Program-made: the position numbers and the translations under genes | In this document: piece by piece, positions 44,805-53,172 of the stretch | How positions within the stretch are numbered: the stretch's first letter is position 1 | How the letters are laid out: the number at the start of each line of letters is the position of its first letter | The notes under the pieces: model-generated | What the model saw: only the letters and a program-made list of their open reading frames with translations | What the model was told of the DNA's origin: nothing | The model's database searches: none | DNA from: Pseudomonadota bacterium | GTDB lineage: Bacteria; Desulfobacterota; Binatia; Binatales; Binataceae | Direction of reading: 5' to 3' | DNA: 64,000 nucleotides | Assembly: GCA_021325355.1 (NCBI GenBank) | Contig: JAJPHI010000011.1 | Span: forward strand, 1 to 64,000

Positions 44805-45425
44805 ATGATCGCGATTGTCGATTATCGCGCCGGTAACCTTGCCAGCGTGGCGCGCGCCCTCGAACATCTCGGCCATCGCTCCGAGATTACGGACAAGCCC
44901 GAGCGCATCCGCGCAGCCGATCGCGTGATTCTGCCGGGCGTCGGCGCGGCCGGCGCGACCATGACCAATCTGCGCGCGCTGGGTCTTGAGGAAGTGCTGC
45001 GCGAGGACGTTGCGCGGGCCGGCACGCCGTTTCTCGGCATCTGCATCGGTATCCAGGTATTGATGGAGTACAGCGAGGAGGATGACATGCGCTGCCTCGC
45101 GATTATCCCCGGTGAGGTTCGGCGTTATCCGGCGGCGGTCGGCGGCCGGGCCCTGAAGGTTCCGCAAATCGGTTGGAACCGGGTCCATCAGACGCGCGCC
45201 CATCCACTGTTCGCAGGCGTGCCGAATGATAGCCATTTCTATTTCGTGAACTCGTACTATCCAGTTCCGCGCAGTGCCGACGTGACTATAGCGACCAGTG
45301 AGTATGGATTGCCGTTCGCCGCGGCGATCGCCGGCGACAACGTCATCGCCACCCAGTTCCATCTGGAAAAAAGCGGCGCGGTCGGGCTCCGACTGCTCGA
45401 TAATTTCTGCCGGATGAGCTTCTGA
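44805..45425 (+). CDS. hisH: glutamine amidotransferase subunit HisH
   Basis: 206 residues. The class I glutaminase triad is intact: Cys80 in FLGICIGIQ, His186 and Glu188 in ATQFHLEKSG (family usually HPEK). PGVGAAGATM and the N-terminal IAIVDYRAGNLASV are also typical. It supplies ammonia from glutamine to HisF, which starts directly after its stop codon. No other his genes are in view. Confidence 0.92.
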   Translation: MIAIVDYRAGNLASVARALEHLGHRSEITDKPERIRAADRVILPGVGAAGATMTNLRALGLEEVLREDVARAGTPFLGICIGIQVLMEYSEEDDMRCLAIIPGEVRRYPAAVGGRALKVPQIGWNRVHQTRAHPLFAGVPNDSHFYFVNSYYPVPRSADVTIATSEYGLPFAAAIAGDNVIATQFHLEKSGAVGLRLLDNFCRMSF

Positions 45426-46214
45426 ATGCTGGCCAAACGGATTATCCCCTGCCTTGACGTGCGCGACGGCAAGGTCACCAAGGGCGTGCAGTTCCTCGAA
45501 AATATCGATATCGGCGATCCGGTCGCGATGGCGCGCCATTACTATGAGCAGGGCGCCGACGAAATCGTTTTCTACGACATCACCGCCTCGAACGAAAAGC
45601 GCGGAATCATCCTCGAGGTCGTGGCCAAAGTGGCGCGCGAGATCTTTATTCCCTTCAGCGTCGGCGGCGGTCTCCGCAGCGTCGAGGATATGCGCGCGGT
45701 GCTGCTGGCGGGAGCGGAGAAGATCTCGATCGATTCAGGCGCGGTGCGCAATCCCGAGATCATAGCCCAGGGCGCTCGCGCATTCGGCAGCCAGTGTATC
45801 GTGCTTTCGATGCAGGTGCGCCGCCGTCCCCCGAGCGAGGCTTTTCCCTCCGGATGCGAGGTGGTAATTGATGGCGGCCGCACGCCCACCGGGCGTGACG
45901 CACTGCGCTGGGCGCAGGAAGGGGTGCGCCTCGGCGCCGGCGAGCTCTGTATCAACTCGATCGACCGCGACGGCACCAAGCTCGGCTACGATCTCGAAAT
46001 CACGCGCCTTATCAGCGAAGCGGTGCCGGTGCCGGTGATTGCGTCGGGCGGGGCCGGCGAACCGCGTCACGTGCTCGAGGCCTTTGCCGACGGCGCCGCC
46101 GATGCTGCGATTGTTGCGTCGATCGTGCATTATGGCGAATATCCGATCCCGGCCTTGAAGCGGTATCTTAAGGCCAATGGAGTCGAGATCCGCGAGACCG
46201 AGGAACGACCGTGA
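45426..46214 (+). CDS. hisF: imidazole glycerol phosphate synthase subunit HisF (atypical active site)
   Basis: 262 residues of a TIM barrel with both phosphate-binding halves ([15 protein letters not shown] and [17 protein letters not shown]) and Asp11 in [11 protein letters not shown]. The position equivalent to catalytic Asp130 (family pattern VxxIDAK) reads VLSMQVRRR, so residue 130 is Gln. Family members normally need both Asp11 and Asp130 for cyclase activity. The SIDRDGTK stretch is kept. The context is hisH upstream, end to end, and ribH downstream, overlapping by four bases. It may be a working variant of a divergent HisF clade, or a HisH-HisF pair used for a different amidation. Confidence 0.88.
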   Translation: MLAKRIIPCLDVRDGKVTKGVQFLENIDIGDPVAMARHYYEQGADEIVFYDITASNEKRGIILEVVAKVAREIFIPFSVGGGLRSVEDMRAVLLAGAEKISIDSGAVRNPEIIAQGARAFGSQCIVLSMQVRRRPPSEAFPSGCEVVIDGGRTPTGRDALRWAQEGVRLGAGELCINSIDRDGTKLGYDLEITRLISEAVPVPVIASGGAGEPRHVLEAFADGAADAAIVASIVHYGEYPIPALKRYLKANGVEIRETEERP

Positions 46215-46624
46215 AGATTGGCCTGCTCGTTTCGGACTTTAACTTCGATGTGACCGCGCTGATGCTCGAACGGGCGCGGCGCCATGCCGAATTCCTCGGC
46301 CTGGAAGTCAGCCACGTGGTCCACGTTCCGGGCGTTTTCGATATGCCGCTCGTGCTGCGCCAACTCCTCAAGCGCCGCGACGTCGATGGCGTCGCGATCC
46401 TCGGCGCAGTGATCAAGGGCGAGACCAAACACGATGAGTTGATCACCGGACCGGTGGCCGGCACGGCGATCCAGCTCGCGCTCGAATTCAACAAGCCGGT
46501 CGGACTCGGGATCACGGGCCCGGGGATGGACCGGCTGCAAGCGCTGGATCGTATCGACAATGCGAAGAACGCGGTCGAATCGGTCGCGCGCCTCCTCAAG
46601 TTGATCAAGGAACCGGCCGACTGA
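46211..46624 (+). CDS. ribH: 6,7-dimethyl-8-ribityllumazine synthase
   Basis: 137 residues, close to the short archaeal-type length. [13 protein letters not shown] at the N-terminus, [30 protein letters not shown] (with the catalytic His) and [23 protein letters not shown] are diagnostic. It makes the riboflavin precursor from ribitylaminouracil and dihydroxybutanone phosphate. Its GTG overlaps the hisF stop (GTGA). Confidence 0.9.
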   Translation: MKIGLLVSDFNFDVTALMLERARRHAEFLGLEVSHVVHVPGVFDMPLVLRQLLKRRDVDGVAILGAVIKGETKHDELITGPVAGTAIQLALEFNKPVGLGITGPGMDRLQALDRIDNAKNAVESVARLLKLIKEPAD

Positions 46625-46641
46625 TGCGTCCGTCGGGGCAG

Positions 46642-46690
46642 TTGACAACTTGTTCAAAAATCGCCGGCCTGCGCGTTGAGACTGTATAAT
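46642..46690 (+). promoter_or_regulatory. possible promoter elements upstream of the MerR-TPR gene
   Basis: A perfect TATAAT at 46685-46690 lies about 47 bases before the start codon. A TTGACA occurs at 46642-46647, but the 37-base gap is too long for the pair to act together. Only the -10 element is convincing. Confidence 0.35.
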
Positions 46691-46737
46691 CCGCTGCCTA
46701 TACTCACGGCGTGGTGGGGACGATGGGAGAAGGGCGG

Positions 46738-47547
46738 ATGGCGCAGACGCAGACCTTCTCGACGCGCGCGGCCGCGCGCATTCTAGCGGTTTCGCCCGAC
46801 CGTATCCGCTACTGGGTCAAGCGTCGGCTGATCAGCCCCACGGCGCCGCACGGACGCCGCTATCGTTTCGCCTTCAGCGATCTGTTGCTGATGCGGATGG
46901 CGAAGGAACTCCTGCCCACTCGGCGCCATCTCGAACCGTTCCGGCGATGTTTCGACAGCGTGCGCCGCAAGTTCGACGGCGCTCGTCCGGTCACCGCGCT
47001 GCGTCTGCGCAACGAAGACGGCCGCATCGTCGTGCGCGACCACGGTTGTATCTACGAGGCGGAAAGCGGCCAACTGCTGCTCTTCGGCGATTCGGAACGG
47101 CCGGCGGGGTGCGTCGAAAACGGCTTCGGTCCGGCGCGAATCCGCACGCGCTTCGATGAGGCTCGCCGACTGGCGGAATCGAATCCGTTGCGGGCGCTGA
47201 TGCTTTACAGCGATCTGATTGATCGCGAACCGCAGAACTTCGAGGCCCATCTGCGGATGGCGGCGCTGCTCGAAACCGAGGGCGATCTGGGCGACGCCCT
47301 GCGGCATCTGCAGGCGGCGGCGCTGATTGTCCCCGGCAATGCCGAGGTTCATCTGCGGCTCGGCCTGTTGTATCGCCAGCGCGAAGAGCTCGAACTGGCG
47401 GTGCAGAGCTTCGTGCGCGCGCTCGATTGCGATGCCACGCTGGTCGAGGCCCATCGCAATCTGGCCGACCTCTATGAGCGCCTGGGCCGCAAGCGCGACG
47501 CGCTGCGCCATCTGAGCGCGCTCAGCCGGTTCGGCCGCGATCGCTGA
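46738..47547 (+). CDS. MerR-type DNA-binding protein with TPR repeats
   Basis: 269 residues. The N-terminal 70 residues are a MerR-like winged helix (TRAAARILAVSPDRIRYWVKRRLISP, with YRFAFSDLLLMR). The C-terminal half consists of TPR-like helices (LYSDLIDREPQNFEAHLRMAALLETEGDLGDAL; NAEVHLRLGLLYRQREELELAVQSFVRAL; LVEAHRNLADLYERLGRKRDAL), each beginning at about 34-residue intervals. MerR plus TPR is a recognised architecture in deltaproteobacteria, probably a transcription regulator responding to a protein partner. ATG 46738 was chosen because GGAGAAGGG precedes it; GTG 46711 and ATG 46723 are alternatives. Confidence 0.8.
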   Translation: MAQTQTFSTRAAARILAVSPDRIRYWVKRRLISPTAPHGRRYRFAFSDLLLMRMAKELLPTRRHLEPFRRCFDSVRRKFDGARPVTALRLRNEDGRIVVRDHGCIYEAESGQLLLFGDSERPAGCVENGFGPARIRTRFDEARRLAESNPLRALMLYSDLIDREPQNFEAHLRMAALLETEGDLGDALRHLQAAALIVPGNAEVHLRLGLLYRQREELELAVQSFVRALDCDATLVEAHRNLADLYERLGRKRDALRHLSALSRFGRDR

Positions 47548-47595
47548 ACGTCCGGCGGCGGTGCACAATCTCCCGTCGTCGAATAGGATCGTTGC

Positions 47596-48351
47596 GTGGA
47601 GCGCTTTATCGAGAATCTTCGCGCCGCCGGCGCGCCGTTCGGACTTAATCTCATCGCGGCCGTGCCCATCCGGGTCTACCTCGAGCAAACCCGATCGGCG
47701 CGACCGCCGAGCTTCGCGCCGCAGATGCGGTCGATCGTCGTGGTGGCTAACGGCGGCGGCGATTTCTGGCGCGCTTTCAGCCGTTATCGCGACGCGCACC
47801 CTGGTTGGGACGAGCGTCAGAATCCGCTCGACGATTTCACCCGGATCGTGACCGAGCAGCACCTGCTCCAAGTCGCGCATGCCGAAGGAATCGATTGTGC
47901 GGCGGCCTACCCGTTTGTCACTCAGCCGGTGACCGTCAACTTCATGGCGCTGGGTCGGGCCGCCGGAGTCGCCGGGCCGAGTCTGCTCGGCGTGCTGGTG
48001 CATCCGACGTATGGTCCCTGGATCGCCTTCCGCGCCGCTCTGCTGCTCGATCGCGAACTGGACGCGCCGGGCGACGCGCGCGCCTTCGATCCCTGTCCCG
48101 GATGCGTCACGCGATCCTGTATCAGCGCTTGTCCGGCGGCGGCCGTGAGCTATCCGCAGGGTTGGGATATCCCCCGATGCCTGTGTTATCGGGTCGAGAA
48201 CGAAGCCGCGTGCGCGCCCGTTTGTCATGCGCGCGCGGCGTGCGTCCTCGGCCCCGAGCATCGCTATCCCCCGGACGCGCTCGCCTACCATCAGAGGCGC
48301 GCGCTGCAGGCGATGCGTCCCTACTATGATCAGGTGCGAAGTTCCGGGTAG
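47596..48351 (+). CDS. QueG-like ferredoxin-type protein
   Basis: 251 residues from a GTG. The N-terminal half (LNLIAAVPIRVYLE, then LGVLVHPTYGPWIAFRAALLL) is reminiscent of the corrinoid-binding half of epoxyqueuosine reductases and reductive dehalogenase-like proteins. Near residues 165-215 are Cys groups for iron-sulfur clusters: CPGCVTRSCISACP, then CLCYR and CAPVCHARAAC. QueG itself is longer (about 350-380 residues) and reduces epoxyqueuosine in tRNA with cobalamin; this shorter protein may have another role. It ends two bases from the convergent lipoprotein gene. Confidence 0.6.
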   Translation: MERFIENLRAAGAPFGLNLIAAVPIRVYLEQTRSARPPSFAPQMRSIVVVANGGGDFWRAFSRYRDAHPGWDERQNPLDDFTRIVTEQHLLQVAHAEGIDCAAAYPFVTQPVTVNFMALGRAAGVAGPSLLGVLVHPTYGPWIAFRAALLLDRELDAPGDARAFDPCPGCVTRSCISACPAAAVSYPQGWDIPRCLCYRVENEAACAPVCHARAACVLGPEHRYPPDALAYHQRRALQAMRPYYDQVRSSG

Positions 48352-48353
48352 GT

Positions 48354-49085
48354 CTAGCCAAGCGGGGTCGTTGCGTCGTCCTGATAGCAGGCCGTCGTCG
48401 CGCCAATCCGCGAATCGTCGGCGAAGCAGCGCACGGGGCGATTGTAAGCTGCGCGATAACTGAAGTAGGCGGCACCCAAGGCGAGCGCCTTGGCGAGGTT
48501 CGCGCCCGTCGCGGCGGACGGGGCCGCCGACGAACACTGCGGATGCGCCACGCGATTCGCCGCGTTCGATAAATCGGACTCGGCAAAACCCTGGCCGCAC
48601 GCAAAGCCGACATAGGCGATCGTATCGGTGGTCAGGTCGGTCACCTGGAACAGCGTCGAGCTCAGGACCAGCCGACTGTCGAGCGTGGCCACTTCGTAAC
48701 GGTTTCCGCTCGGCCGACAGTCGTTCCATGAAGGGTTCAGGACGAAGGTCGCGCGCCGACATTCGAGGTAATTGGCGCAGTCGTTGTCGTTGTAGTAAGG
48801 CTTGCCCCAAACCGACGTTCCGTCATTCAGATTGATCACGAAGAACTTCGGCTGAGCTCGGGGCGGCAGGCTCGGGTACGCATCGATTGATGCGCCGGGA
48901 AGAAAGACCGTGTCGTGTGCGCCGTCGCAGCCTGCGGCGTCTTTGTGCGCAACCGTCGGGGCGACCAGCGGCACCGTGATCGGTTGCGGCGGCGGAGGCG
49001 GCGGCACGTGGCTGCAGCCGGAGCCGTTCACGAGCACGGCGGCAAGCGCTGCCGAGATGGTTGTGGCGATGCGTCTCTTGCTCAA
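48354..49085 (-). CDS. putative lipoprotein
   Basis: 243 residues from a TTG at 49085 with GGGAGGAAG seven bases upstream. The start SKRRIATTISAALAAVLVNGSGC is a lipoprotein signal with a lipobox ending at a Cys near residue 24. It is followed by a Pro-rich stretch (HVPPPPPPQPITVPL). The rest holds many Cys residues (AAGCDGAHD, NDCANYLECRRA, WNDCRPSG, GFACGQGF), likely disulfides, and no known domain. It is probably anchored in the outer membrane, facing the periplasm. Confidence 0.6.
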   Translation of the reverse strand: MSKRRIATTISAALAAVLVNGSGCSHVPPPPPPQPITVPLVAPTVAHKDAAGCDGAHDTVFLPGASIDAYPSLPPRAQPKFFVINLNDGTSVWGKPYYNDNDCANYLECRRATFVLNPSWNDCRPSGNRYEVATLDSRLVLSSTLFQVTDLTTDTIAYVGFACGQGFAESDLSNAANRVAHPQCSSAAPSAATGANLAKALALGAAYFSYRAAYNRPVRCFADDSRIGATTACYQDDATTPLG

Positions 49086-49365
49086 GCGATCTTCCTCCCG
49101 TGTGACCGATCGACGTGCTGCATCCGGGTAGGACCTATTTTGCACCTGCATTCGGGCGCAGAACAGTTCAAACAGTTCAGTGCGCCGCTACGATCGCGCG
49201 CCGACGGCGCCGCCGCAACAAAATCGAGTTGGAGACGGGACCGCTGCGCGATACCGACCGTCGTCGGAGCCCTCCCGGCGTTAGCGGTGTTCGCCCGACT
49301 TGACAGCCAAACAGAGCGCTCGCTAGCACTGGCGGTAGTTTCACTATCGCCTTGAGGAAAGGACC
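49086..49365. other. divergent intergenic region
   Basis: 280 bases between the lipoprotein gene and the amidohydrolase operon. It contains the direct repeat CAGTTCAAACAGTTCA around 49165-49180 and otherwise nothing recognised. AGGAAAGG precedes the ATG at 49366. Confidence 0.35.
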
Positions 49366-50841
49366 ATGTCGGGAAACCACGATGCGGACCCTGCGGCGAT
49401 CCGCGCGAAACTCAACCATCCGGTGATCGATTCCGACGGCCATTGGGTCGAGTATCACCCGATTATCCTTGACTACCTGCGGAAGGTAGCCGGCAACAAA
49501 GCTGCGGAGGGACTCAAATCGCGCGACGACGTCGTGGGCAAAATCCTCGCCATGACCAATGAGCAGCGGTACGAGGAAGGCCGCGCGCAGCAGGCGTGGT
49601 GGCCGTTTCCCACGAAAAACACGCTCGATCGGGCAACCGCGATGGCGCCGAAGCTGCTCTATCAACGGCTCGACGAACTCGGCTTTGATTTCACCGTGCT
49701 CTACCCGACGACCGGGCTCGGACTCTATTCGATCAACGACGCCGAGATGCGCCAGGCGACCCATCGGGCCTTCAACATGTATATCGCCGAGGCGTTCGCC
49801 GAGTACGCCGATCGGATGACGCCGGTGGCCGCCATTCCGATGCATACGCCGGAGGAAGCGATCGCCGAGCTCGAACACGTCAAGTCGCTGGGGCTGAAGG
49901 CGATCGTGATGGGCAGTCTGATCAGGCGGCCGATTCCGGCGTTGGCGCGGCGCGGCGAGCGCAGTCGCGCCATGATGTATGACATGCTCGGCCTCGACAG
50001 CGCATACGATTACGATCCGGTATGGGCCAAGTGCGTGGAGTTGGGCCTGGCGCCGACCTTCCACAGCGCCGGCCGCAGCGCGGGTTTCCGGATGTCGCCG
50101 TCGAATTTCACCTACAATCATATCGGGCATTTCGCGAGCGCCGGCGAAGCCGTTTGCAAAGCGATCTTCATGGGCGGCGTAACGCGGCGTTTTCCGCGTC
50201 TGCGCATGGCTTTTCTCGAGGGCGGGGTCGGCTACGCCTGCCAGCTCTACGCCGACCTGATCGGTCATTGGAAGAAGCGCAATCCGCGGGCGCTCGAAGA
50301 GGTCAATCCGGCGAACCTCGATCGCAAGCTGCTGCGCGAGCTCTTCGAAAAATACTGGAGTCATGAGGCGGCGGCCGCCGTCGATCACTGGGAGGCGGTG
50401 CCGGAAGGCGACGCCGTCGCGGCGCGATGGGCCGCGCTCGGCCCGCAGGTGATCGATGACTATGCGGCGTGCGGTATCGAAAAGCCCGCCGATTTCCGCG
50501 AGCTGTTCGCCGAACGCTTCTATTTCGGTTGCGAGGCCGACGACCCCATGAACGCCTGGGGCTTTAATGCGAAGGTCAATCCTTACGGCGCGCGACTCAA
50601 GATGCTGTTCGGATCGGATATCGGACACTTCGACGTTCCCGACATGCGCGAGGTGCTGATCGAAGCGCACGAAATGGTTGACGATGGGCTGATCAGCGAC
50701 CGCGACTTTCAGGATTTCGTGTTCGGCTATCCGGTGGAATTCTGGACCGCGCTCAATCCCGACTTCTTCAAGGGCACACGCGTCGAATCCCAGGTGCGGA
50801 GCGTCATCGAGCAACGCCACGCCGGCGCACAACGAGTCTGA
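49366..50841 (+). CDS. amidohydrolase-2 family protein
   Basis: 491 residues, longer than the paralogue at 28.4 kb. The metal-site entry VIDSDGHWVEYHPI near residue 20, AAIPMHTPEEAIAELEHV in the middle, LAPTFHSAGRS near 230 and LFGSDIGHFDVPDMREV near 415 carry the expected His and Asp residues. The family hydrolyses or decarboxylates small carboxylic or aromatic compounds. It heads an operon with an SDR dehydrogenase and a VOC-fold protein (gaps of 18 and 19 bases), which suggests a short degradative pathway. Confidence 0.85.
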   Translation: MSGNHDADPAAIRAKLNHPVIDSDGHWVEYHPIILDYLRKVAGNKAAEGLKSRDDVVGKILAMTNEQRYEEGRAQQAWWPFPTKNTLDRATAMAPKLLYQRLDELGFDFTVLYPTTGLGLYSINDAEMRQATHRAFNMYIAEAFAEYADRMTPVAAIPMHTPEEAIAELEHVKSLGLKAIVMGSLIRRPIPALARRGERSRAMMYDMLGLDSAYDYDPVWAKCVELGLAPTFHSAGRSAGFRMSPSNFTYNHIGHFASAGEAVCKAIFMGGVTRRFPRLRMAFLEGGVGYACQLYADLIGHWKKRNPRALEEVNPANLDRKLLRELFEKYWSHEAAAAVDHWEAVPEGDAVAARWAALGPQVIDDYAACGIEKPADFRELFAERFYFGCEADDPMNAWGFNAKVNPYGARLKMLFGSDIGHFDVPDMREVLIEAHEMVDDGLISDRDFQDFVFGYPVEFWTALNPDFFKGTRVESQVRSVIEQRHAGAQRV

Positions 50842-50859
50842 GCAACGAGGGCAAAAACG

Positions 50860-51831
50860 ATGGCTGAAGCGAAGGGCGGCGGACGGTTGAAGGGCAGGGT
50901 GGCGATCGTGACCGGCTCCGGACGGGGAATCGGCGCGGCTGAAGCAAAGCTCCTGGCGGCGGAAGGCGCCAGGGTGGTCGTCAACGATGTCTTTCTCGAA
51001 AAACGCGGCGAGCCGGATGAGAAGGCGATCGCTGACGACGTCGTCCGCGAAATTCGCGCGGCGGGCGGCGAGGCGGTGGCCAGTACCGCCAGCGTGACCT
51101 CGCTCGACGGCGCTCAGCGGATCGTGAACACGGCGCTGAACGAGTACGGCCAGCTCGACATCCTGATTAACAACGCCGGCAACGTGCGGCCGGGGGCGAT
51201 CTACGAGATGCCGGAGACGGACTGGGACCGCGTCATCCAGGTGCATCTTAAGGGCGCGTTCAACATGATTCGCGCGGCTAGCCCGACGCTCTGTAAGCAA
51301 GGCAGCGGCGTTATCATCAACACCGGCTCGGAATCCGGCCTGGGCCATCCCGGGATGGCGAACTATTCCGCGGCGAAGGAGGGGGTTATCGGACTGACGC
51401 GGGCGGTCGCGCGGGAGCTCGGCCGCTTCGGTGTGCGCTGCAATGCCATCCGCCCGCGTGCCTTGACCCGCTCGGTGCAGAATTTTTCGAGCACCAGCTT
51501 CAGCCCGTGGCGCGCGCTCGAAACAGCGCTCGGCCGATACTCACTCGGCGATCGCGGCCATATCCCGACCAATGGCAGTCCGGAGCAGGTCGCGCCGCTG
51601 GTCGTGTGGCTCTGCACCGACGCCGCGAAGAACGTGAACGGCCGCACGTTTTTCGTCGGCGGCGACGAAATCGGCCTGTTCAGCGAACCGGCCGTCGAAT
51701 GCAGTCTCAGCCGCATGGGCGGCTGGGACCTTGACGCGCTGGACGGCTACGCTCGGCAGCGCTTGATCGGCGATCTGGTGAATCAATTCGCGCTCGATGA
51801 TCATCCGGAGCTGAAGAAGTATCCGGGGTGA
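50860..51831 (+). CDS. short-chain dehydrogenase/reductase
   Basis: 323 residues. The cofactor motif VTGSGRGIGAAEAK, the NNAGNVRPG segment, catalytic Ser in NTGSESGLG and the YSAAK pair (about residue 169) are all in place, so it is a classical NAD(P)-dependent SDR. It has a longer C-terminal tail (about 60 residues) than average. Its operon partners suggest oxidation of an alcohol or hydroxyacyl intermediate of the same unknown pathway. Confidence 0.9.
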   Translation: MAEAKGGGRLKGRVAIVTGSGRGIGAAEAKLLAAEGARVVVNDVFLEKRGEPDEKAIADDVVREIRAAGGEAVASTASVTSLDGAQRIVNTALNEYGQLDILINNAGNVRPGAIYEMPETDWDRVIQVHLKGAFNMIRAASPTLCKQGSGVIINTGSESGLGHPGMANYSAAKEGVIGLTRAVARELGRFGVRCNAIRPRALTRSVQNFSSTSFSPWRALETALGRYSLGDRGHIPTNGSPEQVAPLVVWLCTDAAKNVNGRTFFVGGDEIGLFSEPAVECSLSRMGGWDLDALDGYARQRLIGDLVNQFALDDHPELKKYPG

Positions 51832-51850
51832 TCGCCGCTTAGGAGAAGCC

Positions 51851-52309
51851 ATGAAAGCAGTGTCGCATATCGCAATCGGCGTCAGTGACATGGAACGCTC
51901 GCTGCGCTTTTATCGCGATCTTCTCGGTCTGAAGGTCTGCCTCGACACGATGGAGAACGTCGGCGGCCTCAAGACGCTCTTCGCCAATCCGCAAAAGGGT
52001 CGGCGCCGCGCGGTGTACCTGCGCTTCGACGAGGGTCCCCACGCGAGCTTCCTCGTGCTCTCCCAGCATGGGGAAGGAGCGGCGAGCGCCGCTATCAAAC
52101 TCGATCAGGTCGGGGTCCATCATTTTTCGTTCTGGGTGGACGATCTCCGCGAGCGCATCGCGCGGTTGGAGGCCGCCGGCGTGCCGATCCTCGTTCGTCC
52201 CACGGAGTCCGATACGGTTGCTTACGGCGAGCCGCCGGGAGGCAAGGTGCTCACGAGCCTCTTTCAAGATCCGGACGGCATCATCGTCCAGTTCGATCAG
52301 CGCATGTGA
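51851..52309 (+). CDS. VOC-family (glyoxalase/dioxygenase fold) protein
   Basis: 152 residues of the paired beta-alpha-beta-beta-beta modules. SHIAIGVSDMERSLRFYRDLLGL starts the first (the His is a metal ligand) and VGVHHFSFWVDDLRERIARLEAAG the second; LFQDPDGIIVQFDQ ends it. Members include glyoxalase I, methylmalonyl-CoA epimerase and extradiol dioxygenases. The size suits a lyase or epimerase, but its function here is not settled. It is last in the amidohydrolase operon, with GGAGAAGCC before the ATG. Confidence 0.85.
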   Translation: MKAVSHIAIGVSDMERSLRFYRDLLGLKVCLDTMENVGGLKTLFANPQKGRRRAVYLRFDEGPHASFLVLSQHGEGAASAAIKLDQVGVHHFSFWVDDLRERIARLEAAGVPILVRPTESDTVAYGEPPGGKVLTSLFQDPDGIIVQFDQRM

Positions 52310-52409
52310 TCGCGAGTTATCCGGCGCGGGGCGACATTCCGAACCGCATCAGCTCAGCCCGTCGATGGGCCGCTCGCGGAAAATCGCTGCTCGCCCGGAC
52401 GTCCTTCGC

Positions 52410-53003
52410 TTAGCTGCCGGGGCTGATCTTCTCCTGGTACACCAGGATCTCGACGCGGCGATTGGTCCGGCGGCCGCTCGCCGTGCGGTTATCGGCCACC
52501 GGCTTGCTCGCGCCATATGAAATGACGCGAACCTGCATCGGATCGACACCCTCTTTGCCGATCAGGTAGCCGGCGACGCTATCGGCGCGCCGCTGTCCGA
52601 GCGTGTAGTTGTAGTCGTTCGAGCCGACGCTATCGGTGTGTCCGGCAACGACAAAGACACGCTGAGCAGTGGGTCCGGGAGTGTTGGCTTCGGCGAGATC
52701 ATCCATGAAGCCGTCGATCTTGCGCTTGGCGTTGGGCGTCAGGGACGCCGAATCGAAGCCGAACGTCGGCCCATTCTGCGAGTTCAAGACCAGGCGTCGC
52801 TCGAGATGAAGATTCTGCAGACCCGCCAGTGCCTGGTCGGCCTTGGCGTCGGTGGTCTTCAACTGACTGTTGATTGGCGTCAGTTGGCTCTGCACCCAGT
52901 TTCGCGTCGCGAGGCATCCGTTCAAGGCAAACATCGCCAGGACGCCGATCGCCGTAGCTACCGAGCGGGACACATGTGTCGCTGAATCTCGGGCCATGCT
53001 CAT
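52410..53003 (-). CDS. OmpA-family peptidoglycan-associated lipoprotein
   Basis: 197 residues. The signal region ends with the lipobox FALNGCLA. The mature part has a short helical stretch (QLTPINSQLKTTDAKADQALAGL) and then a complete OmpA C-domain: GHTDSVGSNDYNYTLGQRRADSV, VRVISYGASKPVADN and RRVEILVYQ. It binds peptidoglycan and tethers the outer membrane. AGGAGG lies eight bases before the ATG at 53003. Confidence 0.9.
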   Translation of the reverse strand: MSMARDSATHVSRSVATAIGVLAMFALNGCLATRNWVQSQLTPINSQLKTTDAKADQALAGLQNLHLERRLVLNSQNGPTFGFDSASLTPNAKRKIDGFMDDLAEANTPGPTAQRVFVVAGHTDSVGSNDYNYTLGQRRADSVAGYLIGKEGVDPMQVRVISYGASKPVADNRTASGRRTNRRVEILVYQEKISPGS

Positions 53004-53172
53004 AAGACTCCTCCTCGCATGGGGGCAACCGCGCAGGGAGTTACTAGTGTTCGGTCGGCTGCTTGTCAAGGCAGATAGGAGTGATATTGCCGACGTTGGG
53101 TGCTTATTGACGACCGTTCGCACTCGCCGCGACTCTTTTTGTCACTAATTGGCGGATGCGATCTCATGGCGC
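53004..53172. other. intergenic region between ABC ATPase and OmpA genes
   Basis: 169 bases, moderately AT-rich around 53040-53100. No permease gene, which one might expect after the ATPase, is present. The ompA-like gene probably has its promoter here. Confidence 0.4.

Noticed and set aside
46783-48810. 675-residue minus-strand open frame across the MerR-TPR and QueG-like genes
   Set aside because: Arg/Ala/Gln-rich composition with no motif; the plus-strand genes beneath show clear domains and ribosome sites, so it is a high-GC shadow.
49177-51348. 723-residue minus-strand open frame over the amidohydrolase and SDR genes
   Set aside because: It is antisense to two enzymes with intact motifs; its own translation resembles no family.
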